DNA of 64,000 bases, taken from assembly GCF_016586165.1 (NCBI RefSeq), contig NZ_BCPR01000021.1, positions 1 to 64,000 on the forward strand, in the 5' to 3' direction. The notes below the pieces were generated by a model. The model was not told the origin of the DNA and did no database searches. It saw only the letters and a list, made by a program, of their open reading frames with translations. Made by a program: the position numbers and the translations under genes. How positions within the stretch are numbered: the first letter of the stretch is position 1; each line of letters begins with the position of its first letter. This stretch comes from Dyella sp. EPa41. GTDB taxonomy: Bacteria > Pseudomonadota > Gammaproteobacteria > Xanthomonadales > Rhodanobacteraceae. Shown in pieces: positions 40,378-48,960 of this stretch.

Positions 40378-41571
40378 ATGAGCTACCCCGGCCAGTCGCG
40401 CTTCGCCGCCGAACTCGAATCCATCCGTGAGCAGGGCCTGTTCAAGGCCGAGCGCATCATCGTCTCGCCGCAATCGGCGAAGATCCGCCTCGACAGCGGC
40501 AAGGAAGTGCTCAACTTCTGCGCCAACAACTATCTGGGTCTCGCCGACCATCCCGACGTGATCCAGGCCGCCAAGGAAGCGCTGGACACCCACGGCTTCG
40601 GCATGGCCTCCGTGCGCTTCATCTGCGGCACGCAGGACCTGCACAAGCAGCTGGAGCAGAAGATCGCCGAGTTCTTCGGCACCGAGGACACCATCCTTTA
40701 CGCCGCCTGCTTCGACGCCAATGGCGGCCTGTTCGAGCCGCTGCTGGGCGAAGAGGACGCGATCATCTCCGACGCGCTCAACCACGCCTCCATCATCGAC
40801 GGCATCCGCCTGTGCAAGGCCAAGCGCTTCCGCTATGCCAACTGCGACATGGCCGACCTGGAGAAGCAGCTGCAGGCCGCCGACGCCGCCGGCGCGCGCA
40901 CCAAGCTGATCACCACCGATGGCGCGTTCTCGATGGACGGCTTCATCGCGCCGCTGGACGAGATCACCGCGCTGGCCGAGAAGTACAACGCGCTCGTGCA
41001 CATCGACGAATGCCATTGCACCGGCTTCCTCGGCGACACGGGTCGTGGCTCGGCTGAAGTCAAAGGCGTGCTCCACAAGATCAACATCATCACCGGCACG
41101 CTGGGCAAGGCGCTCGGCGGCGCGCTGGGTGGCTTCACCACCGGCCCGCGCGAAGTGATCGAGATGCTGCGCCAGCGCTCACGTCCCTACCTGTTCTCCA
41201 ACTCGCTGCCTCCACACGTGGTCGCCGCCGGCATCAAGGTATTCGACATGCTCGCCGCCGCCGGGGAACTGCGTGACCGGGTCAAGGCCAACACCGCCTA
41301 CTTCCGCGAGCAAATGGCCAAGGCCGGCTTCGACATCAAGCCGGGCGTGCATCCGATCGTCCCGGTGATGATCTACGACGCAAAGAAGGCGCAGTCCATG
41401 GCCGCCGAGCTTCTGGAGGAAGGCATCTACGTCACCGGCTTCTTCTACCCCGTGGTGCCGCAAGGCCAGGCCCGTATCCGCACGCAGATGAGCGCGGCGC
41501 ATACGCGCGAACACCTGGACCAGGCGATTGCCGCGTTTACCAAGGTGGGCAAGAAGTTGGGTGTGATCTAA
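40378..41571 (+). CDS. kbl: 2-amino-3-ketobutyrate CoA ligase (glycine C-acetyltransferase)
   Basis: 397 residues, PLP-dependent alpha-oxoamine synthase. It cleaves 2-amino-3-ketobutyrate with CoA to glycine and acetyl-CoA, completing threonine breakdown begun by Tdh. Conserved segments are [14 protein letters not shown] near the start, [17 protein letters not shown], and the PLP lysine in [16 protein letters not shown]. Glycine made here could feed the glycine cleavage system (gcvP at 14247). A weak inverted repeat (GAAGAGGG/CCCTCTTC, 41586-41613) follows the stop. Confidence 0.97.
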   Translation: MSYPGQSRFAAELESIREQGLFKAERIIVSPQSAKIRLDSGKEVLNFCANNYLGLADHPDVIQAAKEALDTHGFGMASVRFICGTQDLHKQLEQKIAEFFGTEDTILYAACFDANGGLFEPLLGEEDAIISDALNHASIIDGIRLCKAKRFRYANCDMADLEKQLQAADAAGARTKLITTDGAFSMDGFIAPLDEITALAEKYNALVHIDECHCTGFLGDTGRGSAEVKGVLHKINIITGTLGKALGGALGGFTTGPREVIEMLRQRSRPYLFSNSLPPHVVAAGIKVFDMLAAAGELRDRVKANTAYFREQMAKAGFDIKPGVHPIVPVMIYDAKKAQSMAAELLEEGIYVTGFFYPVVPQGQARIRTQMSAAHTREHLDQAIAAFTKVGKKLGVI

Positions 41572-42046
41572 CTAGGCAACACAACGAAGAGGGTGTCGCC
41601 TTGAGCCCTCTTCGCCACCTCGCCTTAAGTCTTCTGTGCATCGACGCGTTGCGGTGTAGCCATTCCGTTCGCGGGAGCAGCAAGCGCATTCCGGCTGGCC
41701 CCGGTCGGCCGACGCTTCTATTTCAGGTGCTGCTATGGACGTTGGCGCGGCACCCCAGCGAAAGGCAACCACCCGAACTCGAAAGAGCAACAGCCCTGCG
41801 GACCGGCGCGAAAGGCTGTCGCGCACTGGGTGCGCTCCCACAAAAAGGGCAGCGATTTTGCGGGGACCGCGGCGGAGGGCTGTCGCGCACTGGGTGTGCT
41901 CCTACAAAAGGGGCAGCGATTTTGCGGGGACCGCGGCGGAGGGCTGTCGCGCGCTGGGTGCGCTCCTGCAGTTAGTAGCCATAGCCGTTGGCGAGTGGTA
42001 ACAAAAGCCGTTGGCAAGGACATGGAACGGCCCTCGCCGGGAATGC
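41572..42046. other. Gene-free spacer with half-REP array
   Basis: Apart from the weak hairpin at 41586-41613 and the tandem REP-derived repeats at 41815-41972, no gene or RNA was supported. Short frames here are shadows of the repeats. Confidence 0.6.
41815..41972. repeat. Three tandem half-REP repeats
   Basis: Units begin at about 41815, 41878 and 41942 (63-64 base period). Each has GGCTGTCGCGC(A/G)CTGGGTG(C/T)GCTCC followed by a spacer with GGGCAGCGATTTTGCGGGGA. Unlike the other sites, the REP halves all point the same way. Confidence 0.88.
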
Positions 42047-42805
42047 TTACGGCTGGGACAATGCCCGCACCTCAGCGTCACTGAGGTGGCGCCACTGCCC
42101 TTTGGCCAGCTCGCCAAGCGCCAGCGACCCGATCGCCACCCGGATCAACCGCAGCACCGAAACATCGTGCGCCGCCAGCAATCGTCGGATATGCCGGTTG
42201 CGCCCCTCGTCCAGCACGATCTCCAGCCACGCATGCTTCTCACCCTGGCGCAGCAACACCGCACGGCGCGCGGCGAGCCGCTCGCCCTGCTCCACCACGC
42301 CTTCCACCAGCGCATCCAGCAAGGCCTGACCGGGAATGCTGTCGACCTGCACGTGATAGGTCTTGTCGACGTGATGCTTCGGCTCGGTGAGCCCCGCGGC
42401 CCATACGCTGTCGTTGCTCAACAGCAGCAAGCCCTCGCTCGCCTTGTCCAGCCGCCCCACCGGCCCCAGCCACGGCAATCCTGCGCTCTTCAACAGGTCA
42501 TAGACGGTGTCGCGGCCGCGCTCATCCGCTGCACTCACCACGATGCCACGCGGTTTGTTGAGCGCGATGTAGACGCGTTCGCTTGCCACCACGGCTTCGC
42601 CGTCAAGCGTAATGCGTTGCCGCTGCGCATCGGCGGGACGCTCGGGATCGAGCACGACCTTGCCGTCCACGCGCACCCTGCCCTCGCGCACGGCTTTCTC
42701 CGCCTGGCTGCGCGAACACACACCCAGCTTGCTGAGCACGCGCGCCAGGCCATGCCGGGGCGTCGACGGCGCAGGTATTCGCGGCTTGGGATGGGATGGA
42801 CGCAT
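42047..42805 (-). CDS. RNA pseudouridine synthase, RsuA/RluB/RluE/RluF family
   Basis: 252 residues. An N-terminal S4 RNA-binding domain (LARVLSKLGVCSRSQAEKAV) precedes the synthase domain with the catalytic aspartate in VGRLDKASEGLLLLSND and the family motif EGRNRHIRRLL. It isomerises a uridine in rRNA; the exact subfamily cannot be fixed from sequence alone. The ATG at 42805 was chosen; a longer frame upstream runs through a REP pair and is not credible. Confidence 0.9.
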   Translation of the reverse strand: MRPSHPKPRIPAPSTPRHGLARVLSKLGVCSRSQAEKAVREGRVRVDGKVVLDPERPADAQRQRITLDGEAVVASERVYIALNKPRGIVVSAADERGRDTVYDLLKSAGLPWLGPVGRLDKASEGLLLLSNDSVWAAGLTEPKHHVDKTYHVQVDSIPGQALLDALVEGVVEQGERLAARRAVLLRQGEKHAWLEIVLDEGRNRHIRRLLAAHDVSVLRLIRVAIGSLALGELAKGQWRHLSDAEVRALSQP

Positions 42806-42878
42806 GAGGGCACTCGAAGACCGGCAAGTACGACACGGCGATGGTAGGCGATCCGCACGGCATGCGTGCTCCTCCACC

Positions 42879-42962
42879 TGTAGGAGCGCACCCAGTGCGC
42901 GACCGCGGAGCCCCGTCGTTATCGCTCCGCATTCATGTCGCGCACTGGGTGCGCTCCTACAA
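42879..42962. repeat. REP pair
   Basis: CTGTAGGAGCGCACCCAGTG faces its reverse complement across about 30 bases, upstream of the pseudouridine synthase gene. It is the same family as at 17219 and 22120. Confidence 0.9.
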
Positions 42963-42985
42963 AAAAAGCGTTCGTGCCGCAAAAG

Positions 42986-43011
42986 AAAAGCCCGGCTTGC
43001 GCCGGGCTTTT
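42986..43011 (-). terminator. Terminator of ompA-like gene 1
   Basis: A hairpin GCCCGGC-TTGC-GCCGGGC is flanked by A4 and T4, 24 bases after the stop on the minus strand. The identical sequence ends the neighbouring paralogue. Confidence 0.93.
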
Positions 43012-43034
43012 CGGTACTGCGTTTACAGGTCCGA

Positions 43035-44132
43035 TTACTGCTGGACCTGCAGCTCCGTACGACGGTTCTGGGCGCGGCCAGCGTCCGTGTCGTTGCTGCC
43101 AATCGGATCGTTCTTGCCGTGACCGACCGGGCCTTCCAGACGGCTGGCGGCGATGCCGTGAGCGGTCAGGTAGTCGAACACGATCTGGGCGCGACGCTCG
43201 GACAGATCCTGGTTGTAGGCGTCCTTACCGACCGAGTCGGTGTAGCCGGCAACGTTGACCTTGACCTGCGGGTAGCGCTGCAGGGTGTCCACAGCCTGGT
43301 CGAGGATGGCGATCGAGTCGGTGGTCGGCTCAGCCAGCGCCTTCTTGATGTCCTTCTCGCCCTTCTTCGGACGATCGAACTTGAAGTTGACGCCGCGCAG
43401 GTCGATCACGACCTTCTGCGGGCAGCCGTCCGGACCAACGATGGTGCCAGCCGCGGTGTTCGGGCACTTGTCGTCGCAATCGTTGACGCCGTCACCGTCG
43501 CTGTCGAGCTTCGAGCAGTCCGGAGCGGCCGGCGGCGGGGTGGCAGCCACCGGGGCAGCAGCCGGCTCGCCGAAGCGCGACACGATGCTGAAGCCCAGGA
43601 ACCAGTCGCCGTAACCGTTCTTCGCCGGCTGGGTCTTGTCGTCCCAGTCGTAGCGATAGCCGGCTTCGATGCGGATGTCGGTGCTGTCGGTGACGGTCTT
43701 GGACACACCAGCGCCGAGCTCGGCAGCCGGCGACCAACCATTGTCGACGGCATTCTGGTGGTAGCTGCCCATCACGCCGGCCAGCAGGTACGGACGCCAT
43801 GCGTTCCAGTCGCCGTAGTAGAAGCGGGCGGCCACGCCGAAGTTGTTGTTCGCCCAACGGCCGCCGGCATCGGCGTCACGCTTGGTGCGATCCACGAACA
43901 GGTCGATCGAGGTGTTCGGGGCAATGAAGCGACCGAAGCCCAGGCCGTAATAGACCTGACGGCTGTTGGTGTTGCGATCGGTGTCGTTGTAGTAGCCGCC
44001 CACGGTCGGAGCGATGTACCAACGGCCGTCGTAGCTCGGCGTGGTCGCACCGGCAGTGTTGTCTTGCGCGTGAACGGCACCTACGCCGCCCAGGGCCAGG
44101 GCAATCAGGAAATACAAGCCCTTACGATTCAT
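43035..44132 (-). CDS. OmpA family outer-membrane protein, paralogue 1
   Basis: 365 residues. A signal peptide (LIALALGGVGAVHA) precedes an eight-stranded type barrel (about 30-195, starting GRWYIAPTVGGYYND). A proline-rich hinge and thrombospondin type 3 calcium motif follow (DSDGDGVNDCDDKCPN), then a C-terminal OmpA peptidoglycan-binding domain with GYTDSVGKDAYNQDLSERRA. It links the outer membrane to the cell wall. It lies 371 bases downstream of a close paralogue on the same strand. Confidence 0.95.
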   Translation of the reverse strand: MNRKGLYFLIALALGGVGAVHAQDNTAGATTPSYDGRWYIAPTVGGYYNDTDRNTNSRQVYYGLGFGRFIAPNTSIDLFVDRTKRDADAGGRWANNNFGVAARFYYGDWNAWRPYLLAGVMGSYHQNAVDNGWSPAAELGAGVSKTVTDSTDIRIEAGYRYDWDDKTQPAKNGYGDWFLGFSIVSRFGEPAAAPVAATPPPAAPDCSKLDSDGDGVNDCDDKCPNTAAGTIVGPDGCPQKVVIDLRGVNFKFDRPKKGEKDIKKALAEPTTDSIAILDQAVDTLQRYPQVKVNVAGYTDSVGKDAYNQDLSERRAQIVFDYLTAHGIAASRLEGPVGHGKNDPIGSNDTDAGRAQNRRTELQVQQ

Positions 44133-44278
44133 CAGGTGTCTCCTTGTTTATTGGTATTCGCGTCCGCTCCACCCCAGACGGAAAACGCGCGTCACTGACT
44201 TCTACATCCAGGGGACTTACTTCCGCCCCCTTGCTTTGCGTCCCGATCAATTTGGTGTCAAAGATCAAAGCGGGGCGA

Positions 44279-44284
44279 AGTGTA
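44279..44284 (-). promoter_or_regulatory. Putative -10 of ompA-like gene 1
   Basis: TACACT on the minus strand is preceded by TTAACGGTTTTGC. Paralogue 2 has the related TTAACTTTTGC before TAAGCT, so both promoters probably descend from one. Confidence 0.4.
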
Positions 44285-44454
44285 GCAAAACCGTTAAGCG
44301 CATCGCACGCCTACGGAGACGCCGTTGGTGAAGCGCTGTTCAGACAACGCGCATTTGCTGCGCGCGAGGACTGCAATGCGTGCGACAAGATGTCGCGCTT
44401 CGGCCTCATCGATCGATGCGCCTACACGGGAGCCGCCTGCAGCTGCACCAAAAG

Positions 44455-44480
44455 AAAAGCCCGGCTTGCGCCGGGCTTTT
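44455..44480 (-). terminator. Terminator of ompA-like gene 2
   Basis: The hairpin GCCCGGC-TTGC-GCCGGGC with A4/T4 flanks is identical to the terminator at 42986-43011, 24 bases after the stop. Confidence 0.93.
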
Positions 44481-44503
44481 CGATGCTGCGGTCAAATGTC
44501 CGA

Positions 44504-45634
44504 TTACTGCTGAACCTGCAACTCCGTGCGGCGATTGCGCGCACGACCGGCATCCGTGTCGTTGGTATCGATCGGGTCGTTCTTGCCATGACCGACCGGG
44601 CCTTCGAGACGGCTTGCATCGACGCCATGGGCGAGCAGGTAGTCGTACACGATCTTCGCACGACGCTCCGACAGACCCTGGTTGTACTGGTCCGTACCCA
44701 CGCTGTCGGTGTAACCGGCCACCATGACCTTGACCTGCGGATAACGCTGCAGGGTGTCGACGGCCTGGTCGAGGACCGCGATCGAATCCTTGCTCGGTTC
44801 GGCCAGCGACTTGCTGATGTCCTTCTCGCCCTTCTTCGGGCGATCGAACTTGAAGTTGACGCCGCGCAGGTCGATCACGACCTTCTGCGGGCAACCATCC
44901 GGACCGACGATCGTGCCGGCCGGCGTGTTCGGGCACTTGTCGTCGCAATCGTTGACGCCATCGCCGTCGCTGTCGAGCTTCGAGCAATCCGGCGGCGGCG
45001 GCGGCGGTGCCACGACCGGCGCGGCAGCGGGTTCGCCGAAGCGGGACACGATGCTGAAGCCCAGGAACCAGTCGCCATAACCGCTCTTGTTCGACTGGGT
45101 CTTGTCGTCCCAGTCATAGCGATAACCCGCTTCGATGCGGATATCCGAACTGTCGGTAACGGTCTTGGACACGCCGAGGCCGGCTTCAACGGCGGGATCC
45201 CAACCGTTGTCGTTGCTGTTCTGGTGGTAGCTGCCGATCACGCCGCCCAACAGGTACGGACGCCAGGCGGTCCATTCGCCGAAGTAGTAACGCGCGGCGA
45301 CGCCCCAGTTGTTGTTCGCCCACTTGCCGCCACTGGTGGTGAGGCCATTGACGTAGGTGTCGCGATCACGCTTGGTGCGATCGAAGAAGAAATCCAACGA
45401 GAAGTTCGGCGAGAAGAACCGGCCGACACCCAGGCCATAGTAGAACTGGCGGCTGTTGGTATTGCGGTCGGTGTCGTTGTAGTACCCGCCAACGGTCGGG
45501 GCGATGTACCAACGGCCGTCATAGCTTGGCGTTGTGGTCGGAGCCGGAGCGGAAGAAGTGTTGTCCTGCGCGTGAACGGCGCCTGCGCCGCCCAGGGCGA
45601 GGGCAATGAGCATGTACAAGCCCTTACGTTTCAT
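44504..45634 (-). CDS. OmpA family outer-membrane protein, paralogue 2
   Basis: 376 residues, the same architecture as paralogue 1: signal peptide (LIALALGGAGAVHA), barrel, proline hinge, thrombospondin type 3 motif and OmpA domain (GYTDSVGTDQYNQGLSERRA). The C-terminal halves are nearly identical between the two. Differences concentrate in barrel loops, where paralogue 2 has an extra segment around RDTYVNGLTTSGGKWA. Gene, leader and terminator seem to have been duplicated as a unit. Confidence 0.95.
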   Translation of the reverse strand: MKRKGLYMLIALALGGAGAVHAQDNTSSAPAPTTTPSYDGRWYIAPTVGGYYNDTDRNTNSRQFYYGLGVGRFFSPNFSLDFFFDRTKRDRDTYVNGLTTSGGKWANNNWGVAARYYFGEWTAWRPYLLGGVIGSYHQNSNDNGWDPAVEAGLGVSKTVTDSSDIRIEAGYRYDWDDKTQSNKSGYGDWFLGFSIVSRFGEPAAAPVVAPPPPPPDCSKLDSDGDGVNDCDDKCPNTPAGTIVGPDGCPQKVVIDLRGVNFKFDRPKKGEKDISKSLAEPSKDSIAVLDQAVDTLQRYPQVKVMVAGYTDSVGTDQYNQGLSERRAKIVYDYLLAHGVDASRLEGPVGHGKNDPIDTNDTDAGRARNRRTELQVQQ

Positions 45635-45773
45635 CAGGTGTCTCCTCGTTTATTGGTGTACGCGTCCGTTCACCCCAGACGGGAATAACATCAGTCGTGG
45701 ATTCGTGTTCCTATGAAGCCGCCGACCTACCTCAGAACCTCGATGCTTGGTTTACCCGAAACGGGCGCGGAGT

Positions 45774-45802
45774 AGCTTAGCAAAAGTTAAACAATTGCAA
45801 AT
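45774..45802 (-). promoter_or_regulatory. Putative promoter of ompA-like gene 2
   Basis: On the minus strand ATTTGC (45802-45797) is followed after 17 bases by TAAGCT (45779-45774) in an AT-rich stretch, with a leader of about 130 bases before the ATG. Confidence 0.4.
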
Positions 45803-45841
45803 CGACCCCAAACGCCCGTTCATTTTCTGCTAACGCCGTCT

Positions 45842-47293
45842 TTACAGCGTGAAGAGACCCAGGAAATCCTGGATCGGCATGGCATCCAGCCTGGCTGAGT
45901 CCGTGGTGGCCTCCAGGATGGCCTTGACCCGGTGGGCTGGCAAGTGGCCCCGGATCGCCTCCTCGAACTTCTCCAACAGCAGCGGAATGCCCTCCCCACG
46001 CCGCTTGCGGTGGCCGATCGGGTAGTCGATGGACACCTTGTCCGTGCGGGTCCCGTCCGTGAAGAAAACCTGCACCGAGTTGCCTATATAGCGCTTTCCG
46101 GGGTCGAAATAGTCCCTGGTAAATTGCGGGTCCTCACTGACCACCGTCCTGGCGCGCAAGGCATCGATGCGCGGATCGGCCGCCACGTCGTCGTTGTAGT
46201 CCTCGGCGGTGAGGCGCCCGAAGATCAGCGGCACCGCCACCATGTACTGGATGCAATGGTCGCGGTCGGCGTAATTGGCCAGCGGGCCGGTCTTGTCGAT
46301 GATGCGGGTGGCCGCCTCCTGCGTTTCGATCACCACCCGCTCGACCTGGTCCAGCCTGCCCGCGACGGCGCCGTGAAGCTTCATGGCGCACTCGACGGCG
46401 GTCTGGGCGTGGAATTCGGCCGGGAAGCTGATCTTGAACAGCACGTTCTCCATCACGTAGCTGCCGAACGGGCGCTCGAACTGGAATGCATTGCCCTTGA
46501 AGGCCACGTCGTAATAGCCCCAGGTCCTGGCCGTCAATGCCGAGGGATAACCCACCACGCCCCGGTACACGGCGTTGATGGCGTGCGTGACGGCGCGGCG
46601 GCAGGCATCGCCCGCCGCCCAGCTCTTGCGCGGACCGGTATTGGGGGCATGGCGGTAGGTGCGCAGCGAGCCGTTGTCGATCCAGCTGTGGGAGAGGGCG
46701 GTGACGATCTCTTCCTTGCCGCCGCCCAGCATGGCCGTGGCGACGGCCGTGGAGGCCAGGCGCACCAGGATCACGTGGTCCTGCCCGATGCGATTGAAGC
46801 TGTTCCTGAGGGCGTAGCAGCCCTGGATCTCATGGGCCTTGATGGCGTAGGTGAGCACATCGCGCACCGTCATCGGCGTGCCGCCCTCGCGCGCGGCCTT
46901 GCGGCCCAGGTAGTCGGCCACCGCCAGGATGGCGCCGAGGTTGTCCGAGGGATGGCCCCACTCGGCGGCCAGCCAGGTGTCGTTGAAATCCAGCCAGCGG
47001 ATCTGCGTGCCGATGGCGAACGCGGCCTGCACGGGATCCAGCTCGTGGCTGGTGCCCGGCACGCGCGCGCCGCCTGGCAAGGTGGCGCCCGGCACCACCG
47101 GCCCCAGGTGCTTGACGCACTCGGGGAACCGCATCGCCAGCATCGACGTGCCCAGCGAGTCGAGCAGCATATGGCGCGCGGTGTCGTAAGCCTCCGCGGA
47201 GTCGATCGTGTAGTCGAGCACATAGTCGGCGACGTCGACCATCGGCTGGTCGGGGTCGGGGCGCTTGGCGGAACGAAGATCAGGCTCGCTCAT
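45842..47293 (-). CDS. prpD: 2-methylcitrate dehydratase
   Basis: 483 residues of the MmgE/PrpD family, matching the usual PrpD length. It dehydrates 2-methylcitrate to 2-methyl-cis-aconitate in propionate breakdown. Recognisable segments are MLLDSLGTSMLAMRFPEC, RWLDFNDTWLAAEWGHPSDN and the C-terminal GYPIGHRKRRGEG-like region. It lies alone, about 6.5 kb from prpC and prpB; no acnD or prpF is in the window. Confidence 0.93.
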   Translation of the reverse strand: MSEPDLRSAKRPDPDQPMVDVADYVLDYTIDSAEAYDTARHMLLDSLGTSMLAMRFPECVKHLGPVVPGATLPGGARVPGTSHELDPVQAAFAIGTQIRWLDFNDTWLAAEWGHPSDNLGAILAVADYLGRKAAREGGTPMTVRDVLTYAIKAHEIQGCYALRNSFNRIGQDHVILVRLASTAVATAMLGGGKEEIVTALSHSWIDNGSLRTYRHAPNTGPRKSWAAGDACRRAVTHAINAVYRGVVGYPSALTARTWGYYDVAFKGNAFQFERPFGSYVMENVLFKISFPAEFHAQTAVECAMKLHGAVAGRLDQVERVVIETQEAATRIIDKTGPLANYADRDHCIQYMVAVPLIFGRLTAEDYNDDVAADPRIDALRARTVVSEDPQFTRDYFDPGKRYIGNSVQVFFTDGTRTDKVSIDYPIGHRKRRGEGIPLLLEKFEEAIRGHLPAHRVKAILEATTDSARLDAMPIQDFLGLFTL

Positions 47294-47411
47294 CCGGTGG
47301 TTCCCGTGGCGGCAAGGGAGGGTCGATGGTAGCCCGGCGACCTCTCCGGCTTAAGTGTCCCCGCTTGACCACCCGGCCTGCCCGCACGGACAATGCCTGG
47401 ATACTTATCCC

Positions 47412-47530
47412 AAAAGGGAGTAGTTCCGGACACCGGCTCTTCGAGTGTCCTTGCGGTCGTCGTCACCACGGGCAGTGCCCTGCCCCGGTTACCGCAGCGG
47501 CTTTGCCGTGAACGAGACTTTTGCGGTAAC
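47412..47530 (+). ncRNA. yybP-ykoY (manganese) riboswitch upstream of terC-family gene
   Basis: The leader begins AAAAGGGAGTAG, the hallmark 5' strand of this class. It continues with GTCGTCACCACG and ends in a hairpin GTTACCGCA/TGCGGTAAC enclosing CGGCTTTGCCGTGAACGAGA. TerC/Alx-type membrane proteins are common targets. The hairpin AACGACGG/CCGTCGTT (47528-47554) overlaps the last stem, giving a plausible switching platform before the gene at 47587. Confidence 0.72.
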
Positions 47531-47586
47531 GACGGGCTGCGCGTGTCCGTCGTTGCTGCATTGGTCCCACGCGCAGAGACACCTGC

Positions 47587-48273
47587 ATGGAACTCACTGG
47601 TACCGACTTCCTCTCCGGCCTGCTGGCCATCGTGCTGCTGGACCTGGTGCTCGCGGGCGACAACGCCATCGTGATCGCGCTGGCGGCACGCAATCTTCCG
47701 CGCCAGATCCAGAAGAAGGCCGTGCTGTGGGGCACCGTGGGCGCCATCCTGGTGCGCCTGTTGATGACGGGCATCGTGGTCTATCTGCTCAAGCTGCCCG
47801 GCCTGATGCTGGCAGGTGGCCTGCTGTTGCTGCCGATCGCGTGGAAGCTGCTGCAACAGGAGCCCGAGCCCGCGCATGAAGTCGACGCCGCCTCCAGCTT
47901 CTGGACGGCGATGCGCACCATCATCGTCGCCGATGCCCTGATGGGACTCGACAACGTGCTGGCGATCGCCGGTGCCTCGAAGGGACACATGCCGCTGGTG
48001 GTCATCGGCCTGGCGATCAGCGTGCCGCTGGTGGTATGGGGCTCCACGCTGATCCTGCGCCTGATCGAACGCTTCCCCGTCATCGTGTACATCGGCGCGG
48101 CCGCCATCGCCTGGACGTCGGCGCGCATGATCGCCCACGACCATTGGTTGTCGCCTTGGTTCGACGCGCGTGCGTGGTCGCGCTACGCGCTCGATGCCTT
48201 GCTCGTGGTGGGCGTCTGCCTGGGCGGCTGGCTGATGCAGCGCCGACGCCTGCGCCTTGGCGCAAAGGCTTGA
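47587..48273 (+). CDS. TerC family integral membrane protein (YjbE-like)
   Basis: 228 residues with about seven transmembrane helices. Two conserved acidic motifs are seen: LDLVLAGDNAIVIALAARN and ADALMGLDNVLAIAGASKG, each with the metal-binding type D-N pair. Relatives such as Alx, MeeF/MeeY and YjbE are linked to manganese or other metal efflux. The leader carries a manganese-type riboswitch, which supports that role. Confidence 0.9.
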   Translation: MELTGTDFLSGLLAIVLLDLVLAGDNAIVIALAARNLPRQIQKKAVLWGTVGAILVRLLMTGIVVYLLKLPGLMLAGGLLLLPIAWKLLQQEPEPAHEVDAASSFWTAMRTIIVADALMGLDNVLAIAGASKGHMPLVVIGLAISVPLVVWGSTLILRLIERFPVIVYIGAAAIAWTSARMIAHDHWLSPWFDARAWSRYALDALLVVGVCLGGWLMQRRRLRLGAKA

Positions 48274-48330
48274 GGTAAGCGGGCGGCGCAAGCCACACTG
48301 CGTGGTTTCCGCTGCCCTAGGACCGCTTGC

Positions 48331-48942
48331 ATGAAGTTGTACTACCTGCCCGGCGCCTGTTCGCTTGCCGACCACATCGTGCTCGAATGGATCGGCCGCC
48401 CCTATGAAACCTATCGGGTCGCGCGCGAAGAACTCGGCACGCCGGACTACCTGCGGATCCATCCGTCGGGCGCGGTGCCTGCGCTGCAGGACGACGATGG
48501 CTGGGTGCTTACCGAGAACGCCGCCATCCTCAACTACCTTGCCGACCTGAATCCGGAAGCGAAGCTGGGGGGTGATGGTTCGCCGCGAGGTCGTGCCGAG
48601 GCGAATCGCTGGCTCGCCTTCATCAACTCCGATCTGCATCCGCTGTTCCGGCCGGTATTCCGCCCCGAGCGGTTCATAGACGACGAGGCCGCCCAGGAAG
48701 CGCTGCGCGCCAAATCGATCGCGCGGCTGCGCGGCTATTACGAGCGCCTCGACGCGCAGCTCGACGGCAAGGATTGGCTCACGGGCTCGCGCTCGTTCGC
48801 CGATCCCTACCTCTTCGTGGTGCTGCGCTGGGCGATGGCCAGGGGCGTGGACCTTGGCGGCCTGGACAATCTCGCGCGCTTCCACCAGCGCATGCTTGAA
48901 GACGCCGGCGTGAAGGCGGCCATGCGGCAGGAAGGCCTGTAG
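48331..48942 (+). CDS. Glutathione S-transferase family protein
   Basis: 203 residues. The thioredoxin-like N-terminal domain starts MKLYYLPGACSLADHI, with a cysteine at position 10 as in beta-class bacterial transferases; SGAVPALQDDDGWVLTENAAIL carries the cis-proline and glutathione-binding glutamate. The helical C-terminal domain is complete. The substrate is unknown. It follows terC after 57 bases on the same strand and may be read through from it. Confidence 0.92.
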   Translation: MKLYYLPGACSLADHIVLEWIGRPYETYRVAREELGTPDYLRIHPSGAVPALQDDDGWVLTENAAILNYLADLNPEAKLGGDGSPRGRAEANRWLAFINSDLHPLFRPVFRPERFIDDEAAQEALRAKSIARLRGYYERLDAQLDGKDWLTGSRSFADPYLFVVLRWAMARGVDLGGLDNLARFHQRMLEDAGVKAAMRQEGL

Positions 48943-48960
48943 CGCGCGCACGCGCGTGTT

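Larger units (their letters stand above)
44133..44503 (-). other. Spacer between the two ompA paralogues
   Basis: It contains the long leader and putative -10 of paralogue 1 and the terminator of paralogue 2. The leader next to the ATG (CAGGTGTCTCC then GTTTATTGGT on the plus strand) is shared with paralogue 2. No other gene is visible. Confidence 0.7.

Noticed and set aside
41815-41972. Regularly spaced repeats that could be taken for a CRISPR array
   Set aside because: The so-called spacers are nearly identical and the repeats are half-REP palindromes; no cas gene is nearby.
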